Shown: in pieces, positions 32,512 through 44,626 of the stretch | Position numbering within the stretch: the stretch's first letter is position 1 | Layout of the letters: every line of letters starts with the position of its first letter | NCBI GenBank assembly: GCA_035771175.1 | Contig: CM069598.1 | Span: 20,257,438-20,321,437, forward strand | Length of the DNA stretch: 64,000 nt | Direction: 5' to 3' | From: Paratinospora sagittata | Lineage: Eukaryota; Streptophyta; Magnoliopsida; Ranunculales; Menispermaceae | The notes under the pieces: generated by a model | What the model was told of the DNA's origin: nothing | The model's input: only the letters and a program-made list of their open reading frames with translations | Database searches by the model: none | Position numbers and translations under genes: made by a program

Positions 32512-33681
32512 ACCCAGCTCAATGCACATTACGACGATAGCACCTAAATCATCTGATCCTTTCACGAAAAGAGAATGTTCTGACATGCTTTTAGAACGTT
32601 CAAAAAGTCCTAAAAAAGTTGTTGTACGATTCGTAAAATTTCTGAAAAATATTCGTACAGTTATGAAGAAAGTAATATAAATGGTGCTTTTGTCAGAACA
32701 GTAACATTTGTTGAATTAGCGTCCTTGCGGATAATATGAACTTTTGTTGTTTTGTTCTTTGAGGGCGCTCATGGAACATTAGTGTCCCGCTGAACATTGA
32801 AGTGAGGGCACTACTAAGTCGTAAGCGTCCTAACTTACTTTGACGATTTAAATGACTCAAAACATGAGGGCGCTACTTCACAGTTAGCATCATGCTTTGT
32901 TTTAAAAACATTCAACACACGAGGGCGCTACTCAAGAGTTAGCGTCCTGAAATTTAAAAATAGTTTTAAAACAATGTTGAGTACGCTTAAGGAAGGTAAG
33001 CGTCCTGAGGGTTATTAAGTTGATTCTAAAGATGAGGGTGCTCTTACACAAGTAGCATCCTGATAGTTTATTCAACTTATAACTATCAGTGTCCTTAAAT
33101 ATAAAAATCACTTGAAAACAAAAAGAACTTCCAGCGAGCTGAAACTAAATCAACATCTTGACATTCTCAAAGGTTGATAAAAGAAAGGTCGCTACTTACA
33201 AGTAAGCGTCCTTATTATTCAACTCAGTTCAACCTTGAGCGTCCTAATATTTTATCAGCGTCCTGACTCATCAAGTTCAGGAGGGTGTTGCTAAAACATT
33301 AGTGTCCTGAAAGACTTTATAAAAACGTTTTTTGATTTCGAGATTAAAGCTCGATAAAACATAGTGTAATCGAATTAAATCGAATGTGAAAAAAATGGAT
33401 TAAAACATGCAGGCATACATATCATTGAATCATATGGCATAGAAGGTCCTACAACCTATCATAATCTAATCATACAACCGAACATCTTCAAATGATCATG
33501 GTCTTCAAGAAGATCTTTAATAAGTTCGCCACGCATCATTGATTCTTTGAAACCTTCAAGTAAGCTTAGATGTGCCATATGTGCAGTAATATCATAAACA
33601 GAATGTGGTTTGGAATAATCAATATATCTCTCATATTAGGGACATATTCTCGTAAGGGACATGAGGATAATTGGTTCAACA
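32512..33681 (-). mobile_element. C2 3' LTR, inner segment
   Basis: Continues the LTR after S1 and ends GGTTCAACA at 33681 (TGTTGAACC on -). From about 32740 to 33330 it carries a series of GAGGGCGCT and AGCGTCCT motifs spaced 30-80 bases apart (see the array at 39780-40330). Without S1 the LTR is about 2020 bases. Confidence 0.9.
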
Positions 33682-34849
33682 ATCTCCCCATTTTTTATGA
33701 TTTCAAACACATTACTATAAGTTTTAAAGCAAGCTAATAAAATGATGTGTATATGCATGATATGCACTACTAATGTTCTTTGTATCATATGATATGAGTG
33801 TAATTCCAAGGAATATACATAAAACGTCCACTAAAACTCCCCCTGAATGTATGATGCTTCAATGGTATTACTTCTCCCCCTTTTTAAATGTCAAAAAGAG
33901 TAAAGTATCATGAAATATGTCTCCCCCCATATAGTGGTAAGCATCACAAGTAAGTCTCAGAAAACATGCCAAGTTCTCTTCGAATGTGAACAAACTGGTC
34001 TTTTGGTAAGGCTTCAGTAAATATGTCAGCCAGCTGTTCTTTGGTTCTAATGTGAGATAATATGACTTCTCCATTTTGCACATGATCCCGTAAAAAGTGA
34101 TGTCTTATTTGAATATGCTTGGTTGGGAAGTTTTAGCCGTGGATAGTGCCACGAAGTGTTGTTTCTTGCAAAACCAAGAAATCAAAGAATTTCTAAGAAA
34201 ATGACAAAATTTGGAGGTACTTTTCCTATCAGTGAGACTAGCGGCATAGTCGGGGTCTACATAACTTCTGAGATCAAATGTAGTACCTTTGGAATACTAG
34301 ATTCCTAAGTGTGTTGTGCCATTTATGTATCTGAATATTCGTTTGACACACTTTAAATGAGATTCTTTAGGTTTTGATTGAAATCTTGCACAAAGGCATA
34401 CATTGAATATAGTGTCAGGTTGACTTGTTGTTAAGTACAACCGACTTCTAATCATACTTCTATAAAGTTTTGAATCAATTGAATTACCTTTTTCATCCTT
34501 ATCTAATTTGATTGTAGAGGTACAGGGAGTATCAATCAATTTCAAATTGTGCATTTAAAACTTTTTAACCATTTCCTTAGCATACATTGATTGGCTTATG
34601 AAGGTGCATTTTGGCATTTGCTTAATTTGTAAGCCGAGAAAGTATGTAAGTTCTCCCATCATAATCATTTCAAATTCCTTCTGCATTAATTTAGAAAACT
34701 CATCACACAATTTTTTGTTTGATGCACCAAAATGATATCATCCACATATATTTGAACAATAAGCATATTTTCATTATGGTGTTTGATAAACAAAGTTAGA
34801 TCAAGTTTTCCTTTATGAAACTTATGATCTAAAAGAACTGAACTCAGTC
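33682..34849 (-). pseudogene. pol: PPT, RNase H and RT C-terminal part of C2
   Basis: The PPT (AAAAAATGGGGAGAT on -, about 33682-33696) touches the LTR. On - the coding remnants are: an RT segment near 34700 with a YVDDI-type stretch damaged by a one-base loss, [11 protein letters not shown] near 34630-34660, DTPCTSTIKLDKDEKG, KLYRSMIRSRLYLTTSQPD (34400-34490), and the RNase H end with a DIFHDTLL stretch near 33900. Many frame breaks. No ORF like the one at 23082-24710 is found here, so C2 lacks or lost it. Confidence 0.82.
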
Positions 34850-36354
34850 GATCATGTTAACCTATGCGGTTCATCACTTAGCTGGTCCCTAAATATACTA
34901 CGATAAAATATATTTTGATGATCACAAACAAAGTACATTTCGGTGCTAAACGTGTGTTTATCAAGATTTCATCAAAGCACCTGAGGAAAGCAAAAAGTCA
35001 AGGAACAACTCGATCGTGGAACTTGAAGATCACATCGAACAGTCAAGTTCGTCTCAACCAAAAGAACTTCAACGATCTCATCATGATTTCAAGATCACTT
35101 CACTCGAACGATTCGTTCATGCTTCAAGACTACATCTCTCGATCAACGTTCAAGTCATTCAACTCTGCAAAGCTCTTATTGAAGATCTCATAATGAAGAG
35201 TGCGAATTAACGGTTACGAGAAAAAAAAAATACACAAAGCATTTAAGGTATATCTTTCTCTAATCATTATTGCTCAAAATGTTTTTCAAAACCATGCATA
35301 AATCATCTACATATGTTTTTCTAATCTGCAAGTTTTGATTTCATGTTTTTACAGTATTTCAAATGATCTAATACTATATATTTAATTTGAAATCTACCAA
35401 GTTTTTATTCGCATTTATTGTATATTTTATCAAGAGTCAAAACTGTTTTAAAAGAGTCTTTCAGGACACTAATGAAATAGCAGCGCTCTCCTGAACTTTA
35501 TAAGTCAGGACGCTGATAGTTCATTAGGACGCTGATAACGTTTAAGGTTGAATTGAATTGATTTATCAAGACGCTTACTTGTATAGTAGCGGCCTCCTTT
35601 ATTAGTCAACCTCTGAAGTTTTCAGGAAGCTGACTCAGCATCAGCTCACTGAAAGATGTCTTAAGTTCTTCAAAGAATGTATCTTTGAGGACACTGATAG
35701 CTATAAGTCGAACAATCTATCAAGACACTATCTGGATAGAAGTGCCCTCACCTTTAGGAATCAACTTAGTAACTTTCAGGACGTTGATTGTCCTTCAGCT
35801 TATTTGTGTCTTGTTTAAAATGTTTTTAACTAATAGGACGCTTACGTAATGTAGTGCCCTCATGCACTTAGTTGTTTTAAAATATAGTAGGACGCTAACT
35901 GTGCATTAGCGCCCTCAAGTTTAAGTCATTTAAATGTCAAAGTAAGTCAGGACACTTACGTGTTAGTAGCGCTCTCACTTAAGTATTCAACAGGAAGCTT
36001 ATACGTAATAAGCGCCCTCAAGGAACAAAACGACATTGTTGATATTATGCGTTAGGACACTGATTAAGGAATCATGACGCTAATTCAACAACCGTCACTG
36101 TTCGAATAAGTACACTACATCAGTTTAATTTTTCAGAACAGACATTTGCACAGTGTCCTTTTCAGACTTATCAGAGACCTTCTCTGATACATGAAATAAG
36201 TTTTTCTAAAACTTTCCTTTTTCATGAAATCTGAAAAGAAGCAGAATGTTAGTGAAAACTGCAGTTGCCATTTTCATATAACATTCTAGCCATTGTATGT
36301 AAACATTCATATTATTTGAACTTCAAATGTCTAACGGCTATGTCCCACTATGTC

Positions 36355-36362
36355 TATAAATA
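36355..36362 (+). promoter_or_regulatory. Predicted LTR TATA box (S2)
   Basis: TATAAATA in GTCTATAAATACCAACACT, matched by the same box at 52704-52711 in S4. It lies about 740 bases before the stem-loop array, which would put that array in the transcribed R-U5 part. Confidence 0.6.
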
Positions 36363-37098
36363 CCAACACTTAGAGTCAAACAACTTGCCAATCACTTTGT
36401 GTAGTACCAATACATTTTGAAAGATAGTCTGTGTCAGAATGAATTTCATTTTTCTAATCTTTCAAAATATTTTTCACTGATACCGTATGTACTCAAATGA
36501 TTTTCATACTAAGCTTATTTTCATTTTATCTTTGAAAATCTATTTGATTTGATATCAATTCAAATTCTCAGCACTGATTCATATCAGGTATCATTCTTGC
36601 TGGAGATAGAATTTGAGAAATAATTGAAGTTATACAGTTGTACTTAATTTCATATCTTAAGTATTGTATTGAACTATATCAGTAGTTGGTTAACTACTGA
36701 TTAGAGAACCAAAAGTTTTCATACCTATATTTTATATCGACTTTGAAAACTATTTGTGTCTATGTATACACTAGTCCTTCGATTTTCAACTTCAATGTTT
36801 TATGGCATTATATTATTATCGAAGAAGCACTGATCTTCATAGCACATCATTCATGCTTTTCGAAACTGTACTTGTGTGCAATACCGAACATTGGAAGGTA
36901 AGACTGTAAGTGTATATTCTCTTAGCATTACCTATTTCATATTTTATATATTTGTAATGCTATGTAATGTGCTTAATTGTAAAGTGTTCTACTTTGTTAG
37001 AACCAACATTATTTGTTGTAATGCTGGTGTGTTTCAGTGTGAAATAACCAGGATAAGTGGACGTGACACTTAAGTGATTTCAAGTTTGAAATCACAAC

Positions 37099-37330
37099 GG
37101 TTCTTCCTGATTCCATAAAATGAACATGGGTTCTTCCTCAGCCTGGAAAAAGGAAACTGGTTCATCCTGATCCCGTAAAAGGATAGGTGTGTCCTTAACC
37201 TTAAAAAGGATAGGTTATCTCTCAGCCTTTAAAAGAGAACCGGTTCATCCTTAGCCTGTAAAAGGATAGGTTTGCCTTTAACCTGTAAAAGGGCAACTGT
37301 AATGGTTTGGTTCTCACCCGTAAGAGAATC
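37099..37330 (+). repeat. Stem-loop minisatellite in S2
   Basis: About seven units of 26-30 bases with a near-constant loop (RCCYGTAA) and stems that differ yet pair. Examples: ATCCT...AGGAT, TCCTT...AAGGA, TCTCT...AGAGA, TGCCTTT...AAAGGGCA and TTCTC...GAGAA. See 53470-53850 for the longer array in S4. Confidence 0.8.
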
Positions 37331-37550
37331 CCTTAGTGATAAGGTTAAAATCCTAACTGAGGAGGTTACGTAGTGGACGTAGGCACTGCCGAACCACTAT
37401 AAATAGTGCGTCTCACTTTTGCAATTTAGTCTATGTTCTATTTTGCATCCAATTCCAATACACTCATGTAAATCACTAAGTTATTGGAAGATAATTTTAA
37501 AATTGACCATCGCACCCAATTCACCCCCTCTTGGGTGGGACCACAGATCA

Positions 37551-38628
37551 TACCAAGCTCTTGGAGCTTGTCTTTATCCATCTAAGGCTTTGTGGAGTTT
37601 GAACACATATTCCGAGTCTTGAGCATCCTCAAACCCTAGAGGTTGTTCCACATATACCTCTTCATTGATGTATCCATTTAGAAAAGCACTCTTTACATCC
37701 ATTTGGTATAAGAAAAAATCCTTGTAACAAGCATAGGCAAGTAGCATCCTTATTGTCTCTAACCTTGCTACTGGGGCAAAGGCTTCTTCGAAGTCTATGC
37801 CTTCTTCTTGGTTGTACCCTTGTGCAACCAATCTATCCTTATTGCGGAAAATGATACCTTGTTCATTCTTTTTGTTTCTAAAGATCCATTTGGATCCAAT
37901 AACAAATTGATGAAAAGGTCAAGGAACTAATTCCCATACTTTGTTTCCCACAAAGTGTCCTAGTTCTTCTTGCATAGCAAGAATCCAATTTTCATCTTTC
38001 AGTGCCTCTTCCACATTAATTGATTCAAAATTGTAATACAAAAGCAACAAGCTCCTAATCTTTTTGAATTGAAACACTAATGGATACACTCTTTCGTGGA
38101 TCTCCTAAAATTTGATCTTGGGAAAGACCTTGAAGCAGTCTAGAGTTTTTAGAGGATCTAAAAATGGTTCAGGTTCAAGATTTATAATCTTGGTTGTCTT
38201 GGATTCATCATCATCAAATTCAATTGTTTAAATTCCTCCTCAAGACTTTTCTTATTTTCATTTTCATCAAAATTTACGAGAATTGATTCTTCTACAGTTT
38301 TATTAGATTTGTTGAACACTTTGTAGGCTCTACTACGAGAAGAATATCCTAAGAAGATTCTTTTGTCAGACTTAGGTTCAAACTTATCTAGATTATCTTT
38401 ACCATTAAGAATGAAACATTTGCATCCAAATACTTGGAAGTAACTAATGTTGGGTGCTCTACCCTTCCATAGTTCATATGGAGTTTTTTTAAATCTCTTC
38501 TGATTAAAACTGGGTTCATCACATAGTAGGCAGTGTTAATAGTTTCACCCCAAAAATGATTTACAGTGTTATACTCATTAAGCATTGTTTTACACATCTC
38601 CTGCAAAGTTCTATTTTTTCTCTCTAAC
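37551..38628 (-). pseudogene. pol: RT N-terminal part and integrase C-terminal part of C2
   Basis: On -: integrase from ERKNRTLQEMCKTMLNEYN and FWGETINTAYYV to the KLHMNYGRVEHPT segment, then an eroded linker, then RT with [38 protein letters not shown] and the KALDG end, where S2 follows. The 5' LTR starts immediately upstream, at 38629, inside the ERKNR motif. PBS, gag, protease and the integrase N-terminus are therefore absent from this copy. Confidence 0.87.
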
Positions 38629-40547
38629 TGTTGGCCCAAATATGTCCAAGAGGGGGGTGAATTGGACACTTAGCAGATTTTAACCTTTCTTACAAATGTG
38701 AGGAATAATGAAAGCAGATTAAACAAAATATTGTAATCAAATACAAAAACTGTAAATGAGACAATGCAAGCAAGATTTATAGTGGTTCGGTCACGCCTAC
38801 ATCCACTAACTAACCTCCTTAGTTAGGATTTTTTCAAACTCCACTATGGACCTTCTTAAGGGTGAAGATCAAACCGGTACACTTTCTCAACTTACGGGTG
38901 TGAGAATTACCATCTCTCAACTTACGAGTGTGAGAAGACCGCTTCTCAACTTGCAGGTGTGAGAAAACTTTTTCTCTACTTATGGGTGAGAGATGACTTG
39001 TTCTCAACTTACGGGTCTGAGACGATCGGTTACAACTATGAACAACACTTGCTCTAACCCAGTGACTTATCAGTCACTATAAACTAAATACAAGATGAGA
39101 TATGATTCCTTTTACTTAGAATCAAAGTGATACTTACAAAGTTTTGGATTGAACCTTCTTTGATTACAAATTCAACAAAATATATATGATGAAGTTTATG
39201 CTGAAAACAGGTTCAAAGAGTTTCTGTCTTCTTCAATAGATTGTCAAAATAATAAAGATGAAGTTCAATCAATCTAGAAGAGTTGAAGTTTTTCTTTCAA
39301 AATATCGTAAGATCAAGCACAAGTGAAAGATGACTAACTTTCAAAATGTGTTTTGGCACAAGTGAAAATTGTTAGTACGTTTTGAATGAATATCAGTTTT
39401 CGTATATCATTAGTTGTTTTTTTGTTCTAAGGTAGCACGTATATATAGGAATAACAAAAGCGCAATAGAATTGATAATTTCGGCGCTCTAGGTTATTTCA
39501 AATACAACGTATACTTCTTTCCCGAAATGGATCGATTCAGCTCAATGCACATTACGACGATAGCTCCTAAATCGTCTGATCCTTTCACGAAAAGAGAATG
39601 TTCTGACATGCTATTAGAGTGTCCAAAAAGTTCTAAAAAAGTTGTTGTACGATTCTAAAAAGTTCTGAAAAGTATCATACGGTTCTAAAGAAAGTAACAG
39701 AAATGGTGCTCTTGTCAGAACAGTAACATTTGTTGAATTAGCGTCCTTGCGCATAATGTCAAGTTTTGTTGTTTTGTTCTTTGAGGGCGCTCGTGGAGCA
39801 TAAGCATCCTGTTGAACATTGAAGTGAGGGCGCTATTAAGTTGTAAGCATCCTGGCTTACTTTGACGATTTAAATGACTCAAAACATGAGGGTGCTACTT
39901 CACAGTTAGTGACCTGCTTTGTTTTAAAAACATTGAACACACGAGGGCACTACTCAAAAGTTAGCCTCCTGAGATTTAAAAATAGTTTTAAAACAATGTT
40001 GAGTACGCTGAAGGACGGTAAGCGTCCTGAGGGTTATTAAGTTGATTCTAAAGATGAGGGTGTTCCTACACAAGTAGCGTCCTGATAGTCTATATAACTT
40101 ATAACTATCGACGTCCTTAAATATAGAAATTACTTGAAAACCAAAAAAACTTCCAGCGAGCTGAAACTAAGTCAGCGTCCTGACATTCTCAAAGGTTGAT
40201 AAAAGAAAGGTTGCTACTTACAAGTAAGTGTCCTTATTAATCAGCTCAATTTAACCTTGAGCGTCCTAATATTTTATCAACGTCCTCACTCATCAAGTTT
40301 AGGAAGGCGTTGATAAAACATTAGTGTTCTGAAAGACTTTATAAAAACGGTTTTTGATTTCTTGATTAAAGCCCGACAAAACATAATGTAACCGGATTAA
40401 ATCAAATGTGCAAACAGTCGATTCAAACGTGCAGGTATACATTAGTGTGCAGTAATATCATAAACAGAATGTGGTTTGTAATCATCAAAATATCTTTCAT
40501 ATTAGGGACGTGTTCTCATAAGGGACATGAGGATAATTGGTTCAACA
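38629..40547 (-). mobile_element. C2 5' LTR
   Basis: TGTTGGCCCAAATATG to GGTTCAACA, 1919 bases, uninterrupted. AGAAG follows at 40548-40552 and matches the left flank at 28696. It carries the same hairpin run (38875-39030) and motif array (39780-40330) as the 3' LTR, and a TATA box on - at 39440-39447. No PBS lies next to its 3' end at 38629; integrase codons follow directly. Confidence 0.93.
39780..40330 (-). repeat. Array of GAGGGCGCT / AGCGTCCTG inverted motifs in C2 LTR
   Basis: Alternating short motifs such as GAGGGCGCT, TAAGCATCCTG, GAGGGTGCTACT and TAGCGTCCTGA recur at 20-80 base spacing. Each GGGCGCT-type motif can pair with the following AGCGTCCT-type motif across a 10-25 base loop. 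The same array is at 32760-33330, and the inverted equivalent is at 35455-36110 and 51780-52440. Confidence 0.7.
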
Positions 40548-40552
40548 AGAAG

Positions 40553-42739
40553 CAATCAAGAGCTTGAGTGTGCGACGCCCAACATTCGATTGAACTTCCT
40601 TACCTGTATTCTGTTAGCATTTCTGGGATTGTATGACCATTGGATCTGCCCACCAAGACAAATACCATGCCTAGGCGAATCCTAACATACAAAATCCATA
40701 AAAATCCTTTGTCAGGTCCACAATTAGGGATCACCATCTAGCCCAATAAAATTTCCTAGAATTCCATACTAGGAGATCCACCCAATTGCTAACCCTATTA
40801 GACTATGCTCAAATTCACTTCATGAATTATTAAAACATGCATAACACATGTATATCAATTCAAAACACTTTATATAATACAATGCCACATATAAAAATCA
40901 AATGTAAATATAGACTCACAATTGATTGGCTAGACTTAGCCAATCCAAATCCAACCAAGACTAGGCACTTCAACCTCAATTGGCACAATTGGGGATAATT
41001 GGATCAATCACAAACCTTGCAAATACATAGGTTCATTCATCATTAAAATCAGTCCAATTACATGCCTATTAACCATGATTAAACCCCAATTCAATAGCTA
41101 ATTTTAGACTCTAAAATGGTTGCACCTATGAGCTAACCCATGTAAGTCAATTAAACCATTTTACATATAATTAAACTCATTTAACCCAAAAAGAATGCAT
41201 AAGGCTGATTCCCATGATCCAACCATCATAATACAATGCATTCAATCATAATTTTGGTCAATTAGACTAATCCCCATGTCAATTTTAATCAATTGACTTA
41301 GTCTAGGCCAAAAGCCCCAAATTTGGACAAATTCCTAAATTCATGGCCTAAGCCAAATTTGCATTACACCTAGGTTTTCCAACATGCAAAATAAGTATTT
41401 TAAACCATCATTCATCCACATTAACCCATTTAATCAACATAGATGACATGCAATTCAAATGGAAAACCCTAACTGCATAAACTAGGTTTAGGTCAAATAT
41501 AAGGTACTCCACCAATTTCTTGCTAGAAATTGGGGGTTTCACCATTTATGGGTTCCCAACACCACCTAGATTCACATATCTAACATGCAAGGTCAAACTC
41601 CAACATGTGTTTTTCAACCACCCCCTTCAAATCCTGGATTTGAGTGTGGAAAACACTCCTTGGATGTTGTTCTAGGTCAAGGAAGGCCATTTCCACCATT
41701 TACAAGCTTAAATGAACACAAACAAGCAAACTCTAGGTCTAGAACCCTTCAAATCCGTGGTTCATACCATTACATGGATCAAAAGAAAGCTTGAATGCAT
41801 AAGTCAAAGAGATTTAAGGAAGAAAAATGGCAAAACATGCATACCTTAGGAGATTTTTGAACAAGAACACTCCAAGCCCTAAGTTTTCCTTCCTCTCCTC
41901 GTCTCCAACTCTTTTGCCCCTTTTCAAAGTGCAAAATGAGCAAAAAGTAATCCAAATGTTTTTTTAGAAGCCAAGTTGCAATTTAGGACCGCACAAAAAA
42001 AAACACTTAAATAAAAAAAATAGTTTTCCTGCTGCAATTACTTACACTTAGATAATCAATTTCTTGCAAACGACTCACCAATTTAACAACTTAACCGTTC
42101 AAAATTTTTATGACTCAGTTACCAATTTCTGGTAAAATTGCAGCTCAATCCAACGGTGGGAATGCGAGATCCAACTGTTTGATCAAAACTACACAAGAAA
42201 ATTTGCAAATCTGAGCAGCAGTGTTTGGATTCTTATACCTCACAGTAGACAACTCTGATCAAGATCTTCACCATTAAAAATGAAGATCTATCGAAGATGA
42301 ATAATCTGCCAAAATTTCAGCTCAATCGAACCACGAATCTTGGAGATCAAGCCATTAATGTACTCGGTGACAGAAATTTCTTCCTCTCCAAATATATATG
42401 TATATTTAAAATTTTTCGATGTTCCGCTCTCGGACATTTTGAAATCAAAGCAAGACCTACCTTATATGAATTTTTTTTAAAACACGTTCCAAAAGCAACG
42501 GTGAGGTTCGCGTCACTATCTGGGACACACATCTCAAGGTCATAGTTAATTTGGCATTTTTAATTCCTAAGGTACAGGCAACTGTATCGTTACCGAATCG
42601 TATCCATTTGGCTTCTAAGCCTAGGGAATTCCGAACCAACAAAATACTTGGGGTTTCTACGAGTCACACATGTATAAATATGTATATTTCAATATCCTAC
42701 ATGTCAAGATGATGTCAGCCTAGGGTACAGGGCATTATA
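40553..42739 (-). mobile_element. G4 3' LTR, inner segment
   Basis: Resumes with CAATCAAGAGCTTGAG, matching the uninterrupted LTR at 51072. It ends at GGCATTATA (42739), degenerate for the GGCATTACA that ends the other copy. Total LTR without C2 is about 2.8 kb. On - the preceding sequence AAAATTCTTTAAGTTGAAGAGAAT is a decayed PPT. The LTR is AT-rich, without coding sequence. Confidence 0.9.
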
Positions 42740-42793
42740 ATTCTCTTCAACTTAAAGAATTTTGTCCTCGAAATGAAATCAAGAGAACTAACC

Positions 42794-43900
42794 TCAGTCG
42801 GCAAAAAGATCGGGGAACTGCTCCCTCATCTGGTCCTCACGCTCCCAAGTTTGCTCTTTGTTATTGTGGAATTGCCATTTGACTCGCACAAACAGGACCT
42901 CCTTATCCCTAAGTTTTTGAACTTGACGAGCTACAATATGAATCGGCAACTCCTCATAAATCGTATCCTCCTCGACTTGCAGATGACTCACATCAAGCAC
43001 ATGAGTTGGATTAGGATAAGACTTCTTCAACGGATCATGATTATACTTCCTCAACATCGACACATGGAATACATCATGAACACCCTCGAACAGATAAGGT
43101 AGAGCCAACCGGTAAGCTACTCGTCCAATCCTCTCAACAATCTGAAATGGTCCAATAAACCTAGGGGAAAGTTTCTCTCTAACATCAAACCTCATCTGAC
43201 CTTTCCGTGGTGAGACCTTAAGCAAAACTAAGTCTCCTTTAGCAAACTCTAACGGCCTATGTCGATTATCATAATAACTTTTTTTCCTACCCTGAGCCGA
43301 CTTCAGCCTCTGCCGAATTAACATGAATTTTTCCATCTCCTCAACAATTGTATCAGAGCCCCATAGTTGCATATCGCCCACCTCGTACCAACAAGCTGGT
43401 GATCTATAGGGTCTCCAATATAAAGCCTCATACAGTGCCATATCGATGCTCACCTCATAGCTGTTATTATAAGCAAACTCACATAAGGAAAAATGCTCAC
43501 TTCAACCCTCACCGAACTCTAAAATGCAAGACCTGGGCATATCTTCCACCATCTGTATCACTCTCTAAGTCTGTCCATCAGTCTGAGGGTGAAACTCTGT
43601 ACTGAGTCGGAGACGGGTCCCAAATAGAGTTTGCAAAGCCTGCCAAAACCTCAATGTTAACCGTGGATCTCTATCAGATACGATCAACACGGGTGTCCCA
43701 TGCAATCTCACGATCTCTCTCACATATAATCAGGTCAATCTATCCACAGAGTCTCTGGCACTCATAGGAAGGAAATGCGCACTCTTGGTCAATCTATCGA
43801 CCACAACCCAAATAGCATCAAGTCTCCCTGAGATCTCGATCATAATGTGCTCCCATTTCCACTCAGGTAAGGGTAATGGCTGCATCTGACCTCCAGGCAT
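42794..43900 (-). pseudogene. pol: Integrase core and C-terminal chromodomain-like part of G4
   Basis: On -: the core region reads HIMIEISGRLDAIWVVVDRL, in which the first catalytic Asp segment (MDF) has been replaced or lost. VSDRDPRL keeps the second Asp. The Glu motif reads FHPQTDGQT followed by a stop. Downstream 220 codons are open: RSPACWYEVGDMQLWG, the DLVLLKVSPRKGQMRF GPF-type domain, GVHDVFHVSMLRKYNHDP, and a chromodomain-like end VLFVRVKWQFHNNKEQTWER. Tekay/Del-like chromovirus. Confidence 0.88.
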
Positions 43901-44626
43901 CTAGTGTTCAGCCTTAACCTGCTGACACACCACACATCTCTGAACGTACTCAGCTATACTCTTCTTCATCCCATGCCACCAAACAGACCTTTTCATGTCA
44001 TGATACATCTTGGTAGCCCCTGGATGAATAGTATACTGAGACCTGTGTGCCTCCTGAAGTAACTCAACCCGCAACTCAGCATCATATGGGATCAATAGTC
44101 TCCCTCTGAAACGCAAGACATCATCTGACCCTCTCTGCCAATCGGCCTGGTCAGTATTGACTGCATATCTACAGTACATATCGTAGTCAGGATTATGCTC
44201 CTGTAGATTCCTAACCCTCTGAATATGGGCATCGGCAAGCTGCACATGCATCCGAGCACATATCTCACCACGTGATGTATCTAAGAATATACTCATCATT
44301 GTCACTCTCTCAAGTAAATGCCACTGCTGGGCCATCTGGAAAGCAACCACTCTAGTCTTTGCTTGCTTTCTGCTCAAAGCGCCAGCCACAACATTGGTTT
44401 TACCAGGATGATACTTCAAAAAGAAATCATAATTCTTAAGCAACTCAATTCATCTCCTTTGCAACGTATTTAGTTCCTTCTGATCAAAGAGATACCTCAA
44501 ACTCTTATGATCAGAATACAAAGTGAACCTCTCACCATACAGGTAGTACCTCCATAGCTTCAATGCAAACACTATGGTTACCAGCTCCAAATCAAGCATA
44601 GGGTAATTGTTCTCATGCACCTTTAG
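43901..44626 (-). pseudogene. pol: RNase H end and integrase zinc finger of G4
   Basis: An open stretch with the last RNase H motif NVVAGALSRKQAK, where the catalytic Asp of VDALSRK reads Gly. A linker follows, then the HHCC finger (AHRSQYTIHPGATKMYHDMK ... QRCVVCQQVKAEH). The upstream RNase H part (about 44443-44626) has YSDHKSLRYL and EL-rich motifs but is broken by stops. Confidence 0.85.

Larger units (their letters stand above)
34855..37545 (+). mobile_element. Solo LTR S2 in C2 RT
   Basis: TGTTAACCTA to GGGACCACA, 2691 bases, flanked by a perfect GATCA target duplication (34850-34854 and 37546-37550). It splits the RT ORF just before the QAPRAWYD motif. On + it has a TATA box at 36355-36362, an array of GGACGCT/AGCGCCCTC motifs (35455-36110), a 26-30 base hairpin minisatellite (37099-37330) and TAGTGG...CCACTA pairing (37371-37400). 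It shares these elements with the C1/C2 LTR family although it is inserted in the opposite orientation. Same family as S4. Confidence 0.95.

Noticed and set aside
41585..41794. Open frame in the G4 LTR (69 codons)
   Set aside because: The matching stretch of the other G4 LTR (about 54940-55150) does not keep the frame.
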